64,000 nucleotides of DNA from Paenibacillus harenae (GTDB lineage: Bacteria > Bacillota > Bacilli > Paenibacillales > Paenibacillaceae), in assembly GCF_030812415.1 (NCBI RefSeq), contig NZ_JAUSST010000004.1:248001-312000 (forward strand), in the 5' to 3' direction. Each line of letters begins with the position of its first letter. Position 1 is the first letter of the stretch. A program made the position numbers and the translations under genes. Below are positions 7,204 to 14,658 of this stretch, piece by piece. The notes beneath the pieces were generated by a model, which did not search any database, had not been told where the DNA came from, and saw only the letters and a program-made list of their open reading frames with translations.

Positions 7204-9366
7204 ATGGATATGACTAATGTGGCAGTCGTTTCGAATGATATATATGATGAGCTTCATTTGCTCGAGCAAGGCATGCGGCTATTGCTGGCCGAGTTCGAGA
7301 GCAAGGAAGTAGATGGTCAAGCCCCTTATTCGATGCGCGGATTAATGATTACGCCTTCCGATATCGAACGTACGCTGGAGGAGACGGAGCATCGTCCGGA
7401 GGACGATGCTCTTGCTGCGTTCAGGGCGGATAGATTGCAGTGGGAAGCGCGGCGCGATGCCGAGGAAGATGAGGGTCTGAGGGACGACTCGCCGCTTGCC
7501 CGTATGTCGCGCGAGCTCGGCTTATCCGTGTGGGAGCGGCGCTGCGTCGTCCTGTGCCTGGCCGCGGAGCTGGACATCAGATACGAGAGCTGGTTCGGCT
7601 ATTTGAACGACGACGTGACGCTTCGCGTACCGACGGCTTTGCTTGCGCTGCGCTTGCTGTGCGATTCGGAGAAGGAGCGCGATTCCGCCCGCGCTTACTT
7701 GGCGGGCTATTCGCCGTTAAAACGTTTTCTGCTTAGAAACGAGACGGCCTTAGAACGAAGCTCCTTGAAAATGCCATTGCGTCTCGATCCGCGCGCGGTC
7801 AGCTTCTTGCTGCATACGGAATCGGTGGACAGCCGGATCGCCGCTGCCGTTGCGAAGTATAGCGAGGAGGCGGCGGCGCCGGGGCTGCTGTTCGATGAGC
7901 GGCTGCAGATCAGCTTGCAGCTCGCGGTAAGCCAGGAGCGGACCGGCAACAGCGGCAGACTGCCGTTTCTTCAATTGACCGGGCCGTCCGGCGCAGGAAA
8001 GAAGCTGCATGCGAGGCATGTGGCGGAAGCGTTCGGGCAGCCTCTGCTCGTAGTATCGCTGGACAAGCTGGAAAGCGATGCGGAGAAGCGGGGCGAGCAG
8101 CTTCGCCATATTGTTCGCGAAGCGCTCATATCCGGCGCTATGCTTGCGATGGCTGAAGGGGTTGGCGGCGATTCGCTGCTTGAGTCGTATAAGAGCGGCT
8201 TAAGCGCGGCAATTGCCGAATACGCCGCCGTTTCGACGATTCCCGTCGTATTCTGGCTCGCTCGGCGCGAGCGACGCGGCGCACGGCTTCCTCTGCCGGA
8301 GGAGGCCTCGCTGCTGTCGTTCGCCATTACCGTGCCTGACGCCGCGCGTCGGTTGACGCTCTGGGAGATGGGGGGCTCGGATCGGGACGATCCCGCGCTC
8401 TACGCGCAGCTTGCGGACAAATACGCATTCACGGCCGGACAAATCGAGGGGACGAGGAGGCAGGCCGCACTGCTCGCCTCGCTGCATGGGCGAAGCGGCG
8501 CCGATATGAACGATTATGCTGCGGCATCAAGATCGCAGGTGCAGCATCGGTTAAGCGAGCTTGCCGAGAAGCGTGTACCTAGCCGTACATGGAAGGATCT
8601 CGTACTGCCGGAGGAGCCGCTGGCTCTGCTCTCCGAGGCTTGCAACCGCTTTAAGTTCAACGAGACGGTACTTAATCGCTGGGGCTTCGGAACTAAGCTT
8701 CCTTACGGACGCGGGCTTGCCTTGCTGTTTACTGGTCCGCCAGGCACGGGCAAGACGATGGCCGCGGAAGTTGTCGCACGGGAGCTCGGACTCGAACTCT
8801 ACCGTGTCGATCTTTCGCGAGTTGTAAGCAAATATATAGGCGAGACGGAAAAAAACTTGCGGGAGCTGTTCGAAGAAGCCGAGAACAGCGGGTCTATTCT
8901 ATTTTTCGACGAGGGAGATTCCTTGTTCGGCAAGAGGACGGAAGTCAAGGACTCCAATGACCGTTATGCGAATATGGAGGCCGCTTTCCTGCTTCAGCGG
9001 ATCGAGACTTTCGATGGCGTGACGATTCTGGCGACGAACCTGCTGCAGAACATGGACGAAGCTTTCCTTCGAAGGATGCAGGTTATCGTGAAGTTTCCGT
9101 TCCCGGACAGCGCCGAGCGCGAGAGGCTGTTCCGCTCCATGCTGCCGGCCGAGGCGCCGCTCGATACGGATCTCGACTTTCCGTTTCTCGCTTCGAGCGT
9201 AGACGTCGCGGGCGGCCATATCAAGAACATCGTGCTTGCGGCCGCCTACATGGCGGCCGCGGAAGACAGCGCGATAGCGATGCGGCATATGATTAGGGCT
9301 TCTAGACAGGAGTTTCACAAGATGGGCAAGATCGTCGTGAAGGGTTTATTCGATCCTTATGTCTGA
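7204..9366 (+). CDS. eCIS-associated double AAA+ ATPase (Afp15-like)
   Basis: 720 residues. After a helical N-terminal region there are two AAA+ modules. The first (about 250-420) has GPSGAGKK at 260-267, but where Walker B should be it shows AMLAMAEGV, so it is probably inactive. The second (about 485-715) is canonical: GPPGTGKT at 511, Walker B ILFFDEGDSLFGKR with Asp569-Glu570, and sensor region ATNLLQNMDEAFLRRM. The run EVKDSNDRYANMEAA is typical of the AAA+ proteins of contractile injection systems, which assist assembly of the particle. Start at the ATG at 7204; a second in-frame ATG at 7210 is also possible. The gene ends a partner-switch operon and is followed by the structural promoter. 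Confidence 0.9.
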   Translation: MDMTNVAVVSNDIYDELHLLEQGMRLLLAEFESKEVDGQAPYSMRGLMITPSDIERTLEETEHRPEDDALAAFRADRLQWEARRDAEEDEGLRDDSPLARMSRELGLSVWERRCVVLCLAAELDIRYESWFGYLNDDVTLRVPTALLALRLLCDSEKERDSARAYLAGYSPLKRFLLRNETALERSSLKMPLRLDPRAVSFLLHTESVDSRIAAAVAKYSEEAAAPGLLFDERLQISLQLAVSQERTGNSGRLPFLQLTGPSGAGKKLHARHVAEAFGQPLLVVSLDKLESDAEKRGEQLRHIVREALISGAMLAMAEGVGGDSLLESYKSGLSAAIAEYAAVSTIPVVFWLARRERRGARLPLPEEASLLSFAITVPDAARRLTLWEMGGSDRDDPALYAQLADKYAFTAGQIEGTRRQAALLASLHGRSGADMNDYAAASRSQVQHRLSELAEKRVPSRTWKDLVLPEEPLALLSEACNRFKFNETVLNRWGFGTKLPYGRGLALLFTGPPGTGKTMAAEVVARELGLELYRVDLSRVVSKYIGETEKNLRELFEEAENSGSILFFDEGDSLFGKRTEVKDSNDRYANMEAAFLLQRIETFDGVTILATNLLQNMDEAFLRRMQVIVKFPFPDSAERERLFRSMLPAEAPLDTDLDFPFLASSVDVAGGHIKNIVLAAAYMAAAEDSAIAMRHMIRASRQEFHKMGKIVVKGLFDPYV

Positions 9367-9455
9367 AATTTCGCCAATTCTAGTGAATATAGGAAACGAT
9401 CCGCGATAGATAGACTCTTTTGATGGTTTTTTGCCAAAAAATGAGTAGTTTTTCG

Positions 9456-9484
9456 TAGTCAATTAATGGGAGAAAAGCTATAAT
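9456..9484 (+). promoter_or_regulatory. Strong sigma-A-type promoter of the eCIS structural operon
   Basis: TAGTCA (9456-9461), exactly 17 bp, then a perfect TATAAT (9479-9484) lie 62 bp upstream of the first structural gene. The surrounding gap (9367-9545) is AT-rich, unlike the flanking genes. The likely transcript start near 9491 would leave a leader of about 55 nt. Confidence 0.65.
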
Positions 9485-9545
9485 GGATTTTGTATGGAAT
9501 AGGTTCAAATTCCTATGTCAGCAATGGGTAAATTGAGAGAGGGGA

Positions 9546-10130
9546 ATGGCAGTGGGGGGTTATACAGTTATCGCTGATTTGGGCGCCAGCATGCTTCGTT
9601 TGCTGCGCGACAATCTAACGCCGGACCCCGTGCCGCGCACCGATCTGATCGGCATTGCATCTCCGCGGGATGCCGGCGATCTGGCCTTGTCGTTATTTCT
9701 GTTCAACGTGAAGGAAAACGGCGAGGCGCGTCGCACCGGCATGCAGGATCGGGGGAGCACCCTGCAATATCCGCCGCAATCTCTGGATTTCTATTTTCTG
9801 ATGACAGCGCATTCGAATGCGGATCGTTTGACCAAGTCGCTTGACGAGCATCGTATATTAGGACGAGCGATGCAAGTGCTCTACGACAATTCCGTGCTCC
9901 GAAGTCCCTATCTCGAAGGGACGCTTGCCGAGAGCGCCGAGACGATTCGGCTGTCGCTTGTGAGCATGGAGGGCGAAGAGCTGCTTAAGCTGTGGCAATT
10001 CGGCGACTTGCCTTATAAGCTGTCCGTTGTCTATCGCGTCGGTCCGGTCATGCTGGATTCCACTCGTACGAAGTCCGTATCGCGCGTTGTCGAGCGCCAA
10101 ATCGTGCTCGAAGAGAAGGGCGGTGGCTAG
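9546..10130 (+). CDS. DUF4255 (Pvc16 N-terminal domain) tail-terminator/cap protein
   Basis: 194 residues, a full DUF4255 domain. The family signature is visible in VIADLGASMLRLLRDNL near the start, the central LSLFLFNVKENGEARR, and the QYPPQSLDFYFLMTAHS strand pair. In AFP, PVC and other contractile injection systems this protein caps the distal end of the sheath and tube and fixes final length. The ATG at 9546 lies only about 3 nt from GAGAGGGG; the in-frame GTG two codons on has better spacing, so the true start may be 9552. First gene after the strong promoter; overlaps nothing and leaves 4 bp to the next gene. Confidence 0.9.
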   Translation: MAVGGYTVIADLGASMLRLLRDNLTPDPVPRTDLIGIASPRDAGDLALSLFLFNVKENGEARRTGMQDRGSTLQYPPQSLDFYFLMTAHSNADRLTKSLDEHRILGRAMQVLYDNSVLRSPYLEGTLAESAETIRLSLVSMEGEELLKLWQFGDLPYKLSVVYRVGPVMLDSTRTKSVSRVVERQIVLEEKGGG

Positions 10131-10134
10131 CGGC

Positions 10135-10917
10135 ATGTCGCAGCTCAGGGATAAGCTCGTTACTCGCTGCTCGCTTGTTGTTTCGCCGGTTGACGTATGG
10201 ACGAGGAGAATGCCATCCGGTCTTTCCGTATTGCTTGAGGACATCGCTCGCAAGCCCGTTCGCAAATCAGACGGAACCTATTTGTTTCTGGACGTACCTG
10301 CCGGCGTCTATACGCTATCCGTCAAGTCTCCGATGTTCATGCCGTACACGGAACAGATAGATTTGTCGGCGCTATCGCCGCTTGCACCCGTGGTAACGGT
10401 TCCGTTGCTGCCAGGGCCGGGGTATGCCTATCCTGCAGCGGCAACGGCCGCATTAGTAAGGATCGTAGACGAGGCAGGCACGCCGATCGCAGGCGCTGAT
10501 ATCGAAGCGTATGCAACGGAGGACGCTGCCGCCAGGGCCAGGGTTGCCCAAGATGGGCTGAAGGCGGGCGACAGCATCATCGCGGCGGGCACGTTCAAAG
10601 GCAAAACGTTCGCCGGGGAATGCTTGCTTCTGCGCGATGCGGAGAATGAACAACTGCTTAGCGTTGCAGAGATGCTTCCGGGCGATGCGCTTAGGCTGGA
10701 ACGTCCGATCGCATATAGCTTCCGGCGAGGCGCGTTATTCATGCCGGCCATCGTTACGCGAAGCGGGCTGGACGGGACGGCATTGCTTCCGTTTCGCGGC
10801 TCGCTGCCGCCGCAGTTTGCCGTTAAGGCAAAGGTGAAAGCCGGGGGGAAGGCCGTTATTGCCGAGCTGCAGGCAAAGGCCGGGGAAGTTGCGAAGCTGC
10901 GCACGATCGTGCTGTAG
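10135..10917 (+). CDS. eCIS-associated protein with carboxypeptidase-regulatory/Ig-like fold
   Basis: 260 residues. Residues about 10-80 resemble a carboxypeptidase-regulatory or transthyretin-like beta sandwich (SGTYLFLDVPAGVYTL-type strand order; here KSDGTYLFLDVPAGVYTLSV). A second similar module follows (ALVRIVDEAGTPIAGADIEA), then a beta-rich C-terminal region. Such proteins sit beside DUF4255 genes in many eCIS and tail loci, but I know of no experimentally defined role. No signal or membrane segment. The ATG at 10135 is 4 bp after the DUF4255 stop; GTG at 10123, overlapping that gene, is an alternative. The sheath gene follows after a hairpin-containing gap. Confidence 0.7.
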   Translation: MSQLRDKLVTRCSLVVSPVDVWTRRMPSGLSVLLEDIARKPVRKSDGTYLFLDVPAGVYTLSVKSPMFMPYTEQIDLSALSPLAPVVTVPLLPGPGYAYPAAATAALVRIVDEAGTPIAGADIEAYATEDAAARARVAQDGLKAGDSIIAAGTFKGKTFAGECLLLRDAENEQLLSVAEMLPGDALRLERPIAYSFRRGALFMPAIVTRSGLDGTALLPFRGSLPPQFAVKAKVKAGGKAVIAELQAKAGEVAKLRTIVL

Positions 10918-10951
10918 TTGCACCTTTCCCGAATGAAATTGGTCTTGGGGC

Positions 10952-10985
10952 TGACAATGGCTGCAGCTATAGGAGCCGATTGTCA
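10952..10985 (+). other. Stem-loop in the leader of the sheath gene
   Basis: TGACAATGGCT (10952-10962) pairs with AGCCGATTGTCA (10974-10985) with one bulged base and an 11-nt loop. It is followed by CACCTAATACATAAAT rather than a T-run, so it is not a terminator. It lies 37 bp before the sheath ATG, where a 5' stem could protect the sheath-tube mRNA or mark an RNA processing point. Function inferred from position only. Confidence 0.5.
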
Positions 10986-11021
10986 CCTAATACATAAATA
11001 GATTCAGAGAGGAGATCATTC

Positions 11022-12734
11022 ATGGCTGAGTACTTATCGCCAGGCGTTTACGTGGAGGAATTTGAAAGTGGCTCCAAGCCGCTCGAAGGAGTGAGCACAA
11101 GCACGGCGGGCTTTATCGGTCTTGCGTCGCGCGGACCTGTCGAGGGGTTGCCGCAACTTATTACGAGCCCGGCTGATTTCGGGCGCGTATACGGCTCTTA
11201 TTTGTCCGAGAACGTATTTGGTTCTTATCGTTACCTGGCTTATGCGGTTAACCAGTTTTTCACTAACGGAGGCTCCCGCTGCTTTATCGCGCGCGTCGCT
11301 CCGTCGGATGCGGCTGCGGCTTCCAATAGCGGGCAGCAAAGCGCCGTACTGTCCGTAACAGCAAAAAACCCGGGGGCATGGGGCAATCAACTCCGTCTTG
11401 TCGCTGTTCCGGCAAGCAAAGCCAAGACGCCTATCTTCGAGGCGGCGGAAGGCAATCGTTACCGCGTGAAAAACGCATCCGGATTCTATGCGGGCGATGT
11501 GGTCGTATTCTCGAACGGTTCGGAGAAGCAATACAGCCGCATCGTTTCCGTTCACGATCAAGTGATCGAGCTCGCCGAGGCGCTTTCCGGCGAAGTGGTA
11601 GATACCGCGCTTGTGCCGTCCAAATGGCTGAGCACGGCAGAGTTCACCCTTTCGGTAAGCTATGGTAGCGAAGTCGAGACGTATGAGAAAGTATCGCTTA
11701 ACCCTGAAGCTCCCAACTATGTCGAGAAAGCGGCAGGCCGCTCCGTTCTGGCCAACATCGCTGTCCAATCGGTTTCCGAGGGCAGCGTATCGCCGTTCGA
11801 GCAACTGGCGGGCGCGGGTGCCGATTCTTACGAGATCACGCTTGCCGGCGGCAGCGACGGCACGGCTGCAAGCTTGTCCGCAGGCGACTTTATCGGCGAA
11901 GACTTCGGTCCGGGCAAGAGAACCGGTATTCAAGCTTTCATCGACAATGACGTTGTCAGCATTATGGCGATTCCAGGCGTAACCGACCCGAACGTGCAAT
12001 TGTCGCTCGTTGCGCATTGCGAGTCGCTGGGCAGCCGGTTCGCGATTCTTGATCTTCCGCGCGAAGTGACGAAGGTGCAGGACGTTCTGGCTCATCGCGA
12101 TCTATTCGATTCAAGCTATTGCGCACTGTACAATCCTTGGCTTCAAGTGTTCGATCCGCTCGACAAACGCAATATTTTCATTCCTCCATCCGGTACGATC
12201 GCCGGGGTATACTCCCGTTCCGATTCGACTCGCGGCGTGCAGAAAGCTCCGGCCAACGAAACGCTTCGCGGCGTAGTCGGCATTGACGTTCAATACAACA
12301 ACGGAGAGCAGGATATTCTTAACCCTGCCGGCGTCAACCTGATTCGTTCGTTCACGGGACAAGGCATCCGCGTATGGGGGGCAAGAACTTGCTCGTCGAA
12401 TACGCTCTGGAAATACATCAACGTTCGGCGCTTGTTCATCTTCCTTGAAAGTTCGATTAAGAACGGCTCCAACTGGGTCGTATTCGAACCGAATACGGAG
12501 CAGCTATGGGCACGCGTGCAACGGACGATTGAAGCTTTCTTGACTCGTGTATGGCGCGACGGGGCACTTTCGGGCACTAGTCCGGGTGAAGCGTTTTACA
12601 TTAATATCGGCCGCACGACGATGACGCAAGACGACATCGACAACGGCAGATTGATTTGCGTAATCGGCGTTGCCCCTGTCAAACCGGCAGAATTCGTCGT
12701 ATTCCGCATTACCCAAAGAACAGGCTCGGAATAG
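11022..12734 (+). CDS. Contractile tail sheath protein
   Basis: 570 residues. The opening EYLSPGVYVEEFESGSKPLE is the sheath N-terminus of contractile tails (SPGVYxxE), and the C-terminal third holds the classic core: IRSFTGQGIRVWGARTC, YINVRRLFIFLE and GEAFYINIGRTTMTQDDI. Sheath subunits surround the inner tube and shorten on firing. Only one sheath gene is present, whereas AFP has three. AGAGAGGAGATC precedes the ATG. It is followed after 38 bp by the tube gene; together they are the most abundant parts of the particle, which fits the terminator placed after the pair. Confidence 0.96.
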   Translation: MAEYLSPGVYVEEFESGSKPLEGVSTSTAGFIGLASRGPVEGLPQLITSPADFGRVYGSYLSENVFGSYRYLAYAVNQFFTNGGSRCFIARVAPSDAAAASNSGQQSAVLSVTAKNPGAWGNQLRLVAVPASKAKTPIFEAAEGNRYRVKNASGFYAGDVVVFSNGSEKQYSRIVSVHDQVIELAEALSGEVVDTALVPSKWLSTAEFTLSVSYGSEVETYEKVSLNPEAPNYVEKAAGRSVLANIAVQSVSEGSVSPFEQLAGAGADSYEITLAGGSDGTAASLSAGDFIGEDFGPGKRTGIQAFIDNDVVSIMAIPGVTDPNVQLSLVAHCESLGSRFAILDLPREVTKVQDVLAHRDLFDSSYCALYNPWLQVFDPLDKRNIFIPPSGTIAGVYSRSDSTRGVQKAPANETLRGVVGIDVQYNNGEQDILNPAGVNLIRSFTGQGIRVWGARTCSSNTLWKYINVRRLFIFLESSIKNGSNWVVFEPNTEQLWARVQRTIEAFLTRVWRDGALSGTSPGEAFYINIGRTTMTQDDIDNGRLICVIGVAPVKPAEFVVFRITQRTGSE

Positions 12735-12772
12735 CATTTAGCTTCCATATCGAATAACGGAAGGGGATAACC

Positions 12773-13207
12773 ATGGCAGGAGATCGTATTGATCCATATC
12801 GCAATTATAGATTTATAGTGGAAATCGAAGGTCTGGAAGAGGCTGGTTTCAGCGAGGTTTCCGGATTTGAAGCGACTTTCGACGTTATTGAATACCGCGA
12901 GGGCAACGAAGTCATTACCCCGCGCAAGCTTCCGGGCTTGGTGAAGTACGGCAACATTACGCTCAAATGGGGCGCAACGGAATCGATGGAGCTGTATGAC
13001 TGGATTCAAGAATGCATCGAAGGCACGGTTGAACGCAAGACGATTACGATCACGGCGGTTGACGAGGAAGGCGAGGAAACGGCTAGCTGGAATGTCATCG
13101 AAGCTTGGCCGGTCAAGTACACCGCGCCTACCTTCAACGGTCTCGGCAACGAAGTGGCGATCGAACTGTTGGAGTTCGCGCATGAAGGCTTGACGCGCAC
13201 GGCTTAA
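12773..13207 (+). CDS. Inner tube protein (gp19/Hcp-like, Afp1 type)
   Basis: 144 residues. MAGDRIDPYRNYRFIVEIEG and AGFSEVSGFEATFDVIEYRE are the signature of phage tail-tube proteins of the T4 gp19 family; the middle carries KYGNITLKWGATESMELYDW. It forms stacked hexamers inside the sheath. The length fits the family. GGAAGGGGAT lies 6 nt before the ATG. A strong terminator follows the stop, separating it from the baseplate genes. A divergent paralogue at 14155 probably makes the first ring on the baseplate. Confidence 0.94.
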   Translation: MAGDRIDPYRNYRFIVEIEGLEEAGFSEVSGFEATFDVIEYREGNEVITPRKLPGLVKYGNITLKWGATESMELYDWIQECIEGTVERKTITITAVDEEGEETASWNVIEAWPVKYTAPTFNGLGNEVAIELLEFAHEGLTRTA

Positions 13208-13226
13208 TAAACGCGTAATGTAAAGG

Positions 13227-13274
13227 AACAAGAGGCGGCAGTAGGCGGATATCCGCTTGCTCCTCTCTTGTTTT
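13227..13274 (+). terminator. Intrinsic terminator between tube and baseplate genes
   Basis: AACAAGAG (13227-13234) pairs with CTCTTGTT (13265-13272); inside lies a perfect GCGGATATCCGC core, giving a long interrupted stem ending in TTTT and soon after TATTTTTG. It would end most transcripts that carry sheath and tube, with read-through or a separate promoter feeding the baseplate genes. Confidence 0.75.
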
Positions 13275-13329
13275 CCGCTTTATTTTTGCAACTGTCAAAC
13301 TTTGTAGGGTGACCTTAAGTGAGGTTCTA

Positions 13330-13398
13330 GTTGCAGGAATTGCAATAGAATTCGACTTAAAGCGCGCTTTTGTCTGTCTTGGTTGCGGATTATGCAAC
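13330..13398. repeat. Nested palindrome A (69 bp, centred on GCGCGC)
   Basis: Two small palindromes, GTTGCA-N5-TGCAAT (13330-13346) and GTTGCG-N5-TGCAAC (13382-13398), are placed symmetrically about AAAGCGCGCTTT, whose centre is at 13364.5. The whole is therefore an imperfect large inverted repeat whose arms are themselves palindromic. No start codon, poly-T or gene is associated. It fills the gap between the tube terminator and the chaperone gene together with palindrome B. Confidence 0.7.
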
Positions 13399-13441
13399 GA
13401 TGAATGAGTAAGCGGCCGATAAGGAGCAGTGAGTGGTCAAT

Positions 13442-13514
13442 CAGTTGCAAAATGTGCAATGGCATTCGTCTTTGGGTGAGCAGGATGACGAATCCGTTGC
13501 AGATTATGCAACGG
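13442..13514. repeat. Nested palindrome B (73 bp)
   Basis: The arms 13442-13470 and 13487-13514 match as inverted repeats over about 28 nt: each carries GTTGCA-N5-TGCAAY (13444-13460 and 13496-13512) and then ATTCGTC/GACGAAT. The loop is 16 nt. The same GTTGCA-N5-TGCAAY unit as palindrome A appears, 114 bp away centre to centre. The remaining part of the 13208-13572 gap holds no gene. Confidence 0.72.
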
Positions 13515-13572
13515 GATTTTTAGAGTAAGCCCGGAGGCATACATCAATAGATAGAATTGGAGTGATAGAAGT

Positions 13573-13953
13573 ATGGCGTTCCAAACCGAATACGAATTTG
13601 AGCTTCCGCGCGGCTATGTCGACGAGCACGGCAACCTGCACCGCCGCGGCGTAATGAGGCTGGCAACCGCAGCCGATGAAATATTGCCGATGAAGGATCC
13701 CCGCGTACAATCCAATCCGAGCTACTTGACCGTTATTTTGATGGCTAGAGTAGTGACGAAACTGGGCGATCTTAGACATATCGATACGAGGCTCGTAGAG
13801 AAGTTATTTACGGCCGATCTTGCTTATTTGCAAAACCTGTATCGCCAAATCAACGATCTGGAAGCACCGAAAGCGGCGGCAGCATGTCCGAAGTGCGATC
13901 ACGAGTTCGAGGTGGCTGTCGATTTTTTGTCCTTAACGGAGGCCCTCTCCTAA
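13573..13953 (+). CDS. Tail assembly chaperone (Mu gp41 / P2 gpE-like)
   Basis: 126 residues. ELPRGYVDEHGNLHRRGVMR, the conserved DPRVQSNPSYLTVILMARVV and FTADLAYLQNLYRQIND mark the eCIS version of the phage tail assembly family that includes Mu gp41 and P2 gpE. It should bind the tape measure during tube growth. Near the end CPKCDHEFEV looks like half a zinc ribbon. A T TTT TTG heptamer in frame at 13923-13929 precedes the stop by eight codons, and the DUF6760 frame continues in -1, so a second, longer product of about 190 residues is likely. GGAGTGATAGAAGT precedes the ATG. Confidence 0.8.
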   Translation: MAFQTEYEFELPRGYVDEHGNLHRRGVMRLATAADEILPMKDPRVQSNPSYLTVILMARVVTKLGDLRHIDTRLVEKLFTADLAYLQNLYRQINDLEAPKAAAACPKCDHEFEVAVDFLSLTEALS

Positions 13954-14144
13954 GTTACCCGGTCGACCGGCTATACGAAGAGGTAGGCTTCGTCGCTTAT
14001 TATTTCCATTGGACGCATGACGAGATTATGAATATGGAGCATGCGGAGCGTCGCCGTTGGTGCGATGAAATTTCGAGAATTAACCGGAAAATGAACGAAG
14101 ATACGGACAAGCCAAACGTGTTCGACGTCTTCGGAAAGAGGTGA
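13884..14144 (+). CDS. DUF6760 eCIS protein, probably expressed as a -1 frameshift extension
   Basis: The conserved part is YPVDRLYEEVGFVAYYFHWT to the end (about 60 residues, from 13956), with the typical DEIMNMEHAERRRWCDEI. The family occurs in eCIS and related tail clusters next to the chaperone. The frame is -1 relative to the upstream gene. The first canonical in-frame starts, ATG 13884 and GTG 13893, lie deep in the chaperone gene and lack a good ribosome site. AACGGAGG at 13935-13942 points instead at CTA (13950), which is not a usual start. Either the protein is a frameshift extension of the chaperone or it uses a rare start. The boundary given is the longest canonical frame. Confidence 0.65.
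   Translation: MSEVRSRVRGGCRFFVLNGGPLLSYPVDRLYEEVGFVAYYFHWTHDEIMNMEHAERRRWCDEISRINRKMNEDTDKPNVFDVFGKR
13923..13929 (+). promoter_or_regulatory. Candidate -1 programmed ribosomal frameshift site (T TTT TTG)
   Basis: In the chaperone frame the codons are GAT TTT TTG, so the heptamer is in the slippery X XXY YYZ register. GAGGTGG (13909-13915) lies 7 nt upstream as a possible Shine-Dalgarno stimulator, like that of dnaX. A slip by -1 continues at GTC (13929) and joins the DUF6760 frame without a stop. From memory, phage P2 uses the same heptamer to make gpE+E'. Not proven here. Confidence 0.65.
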
Positions 14145-14154
14145 CGTTCGGTCT

Positions 14155-14619
14155 ATGGCAGTGATGGAAGGCAAGGAAAACGAACGGTTGTTTACGGTAG
14201 CGGGTACTTTTAACTTCTGGGTGGAGCTGGACGGCGTATTCGTAGCCGGGTTCACGGAAGTCTCGGGGCTCGAAGCCGAAACGGAGATTGAGGAATACCG
14301 CGAGGGCGGCGTGAACGGATATGTTCATAAGCTGCCTAAGGGCATACGGTATCCGAATATCGTTTTGCGTCGCGGCGTTACGAAGTCGCCTGTGCTATGG
14401 AATTGGTATGAGAGCTCGATTGACGGACCGATCACTCGCAAGACGGGATCGATCGTACTCCAGAACGCCGACGGGAAAGAGTTTGGACGGTGGAGCTTTT
14501 TTGACGGATATCCGGTCAAATGGTCGGGTCCTCAGCTTAATGCGAGTACGAGCGACGTTGCATTCGAGTCCATCGAAATTGCGCATACAGGACTATATGG
14601 CGGATTTAACCAGACGTAG
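14155..14619 (+). CDS. Second tube protein (gp19-like, Afp5-type tube initiator)
   Basis: 154 residues of the tail-tube family: FNFWVELDGVFVAGFTEVSG, EAETEIEEYREGG, and LPKGIRYPNIVLRRGVTKSP. It shares the fold but little sequence with the tube protein at 12773, having a longer N-terminus and the RYPNIVLRRG loop typical of the tube variant that sits on the baseplate spike. It should form the first ring(s) joining spike and tube. AGAGGTGA lies 10 nt before the ATG; an in-frame ATG three codons on is possible. Follows DUF6760 after 10 bp. Confidence 0.92.
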   Translation: MAVMEGKENERLFTVAGTFNFWVELDGVFVAGFTEVSGLEAETEIEEYREGGVNGYVHKLPKGIRYPNIVLRRGVTKSPVLWNWYESSIDGPITRKTGSIVLQNADGKEFGRWSFFDGYPVKWSGPQLNASTSDVAFESIEIAHTGLYGGFNQT

Positions 14620-14658
14620 CGAATCGAACAAGCAGAATAAAGAAGGAGGATGCCAGAA

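Noticed and set aside
9500..9535. Possible sigma-B promoter (GGTTC ... GGGTAA) before the DUF4255 gene
   Set aside because: The spacer is about 17-19 bp, too long for the sigma-B consensus (12-15 bp); the TATAAT promoter is better supported.
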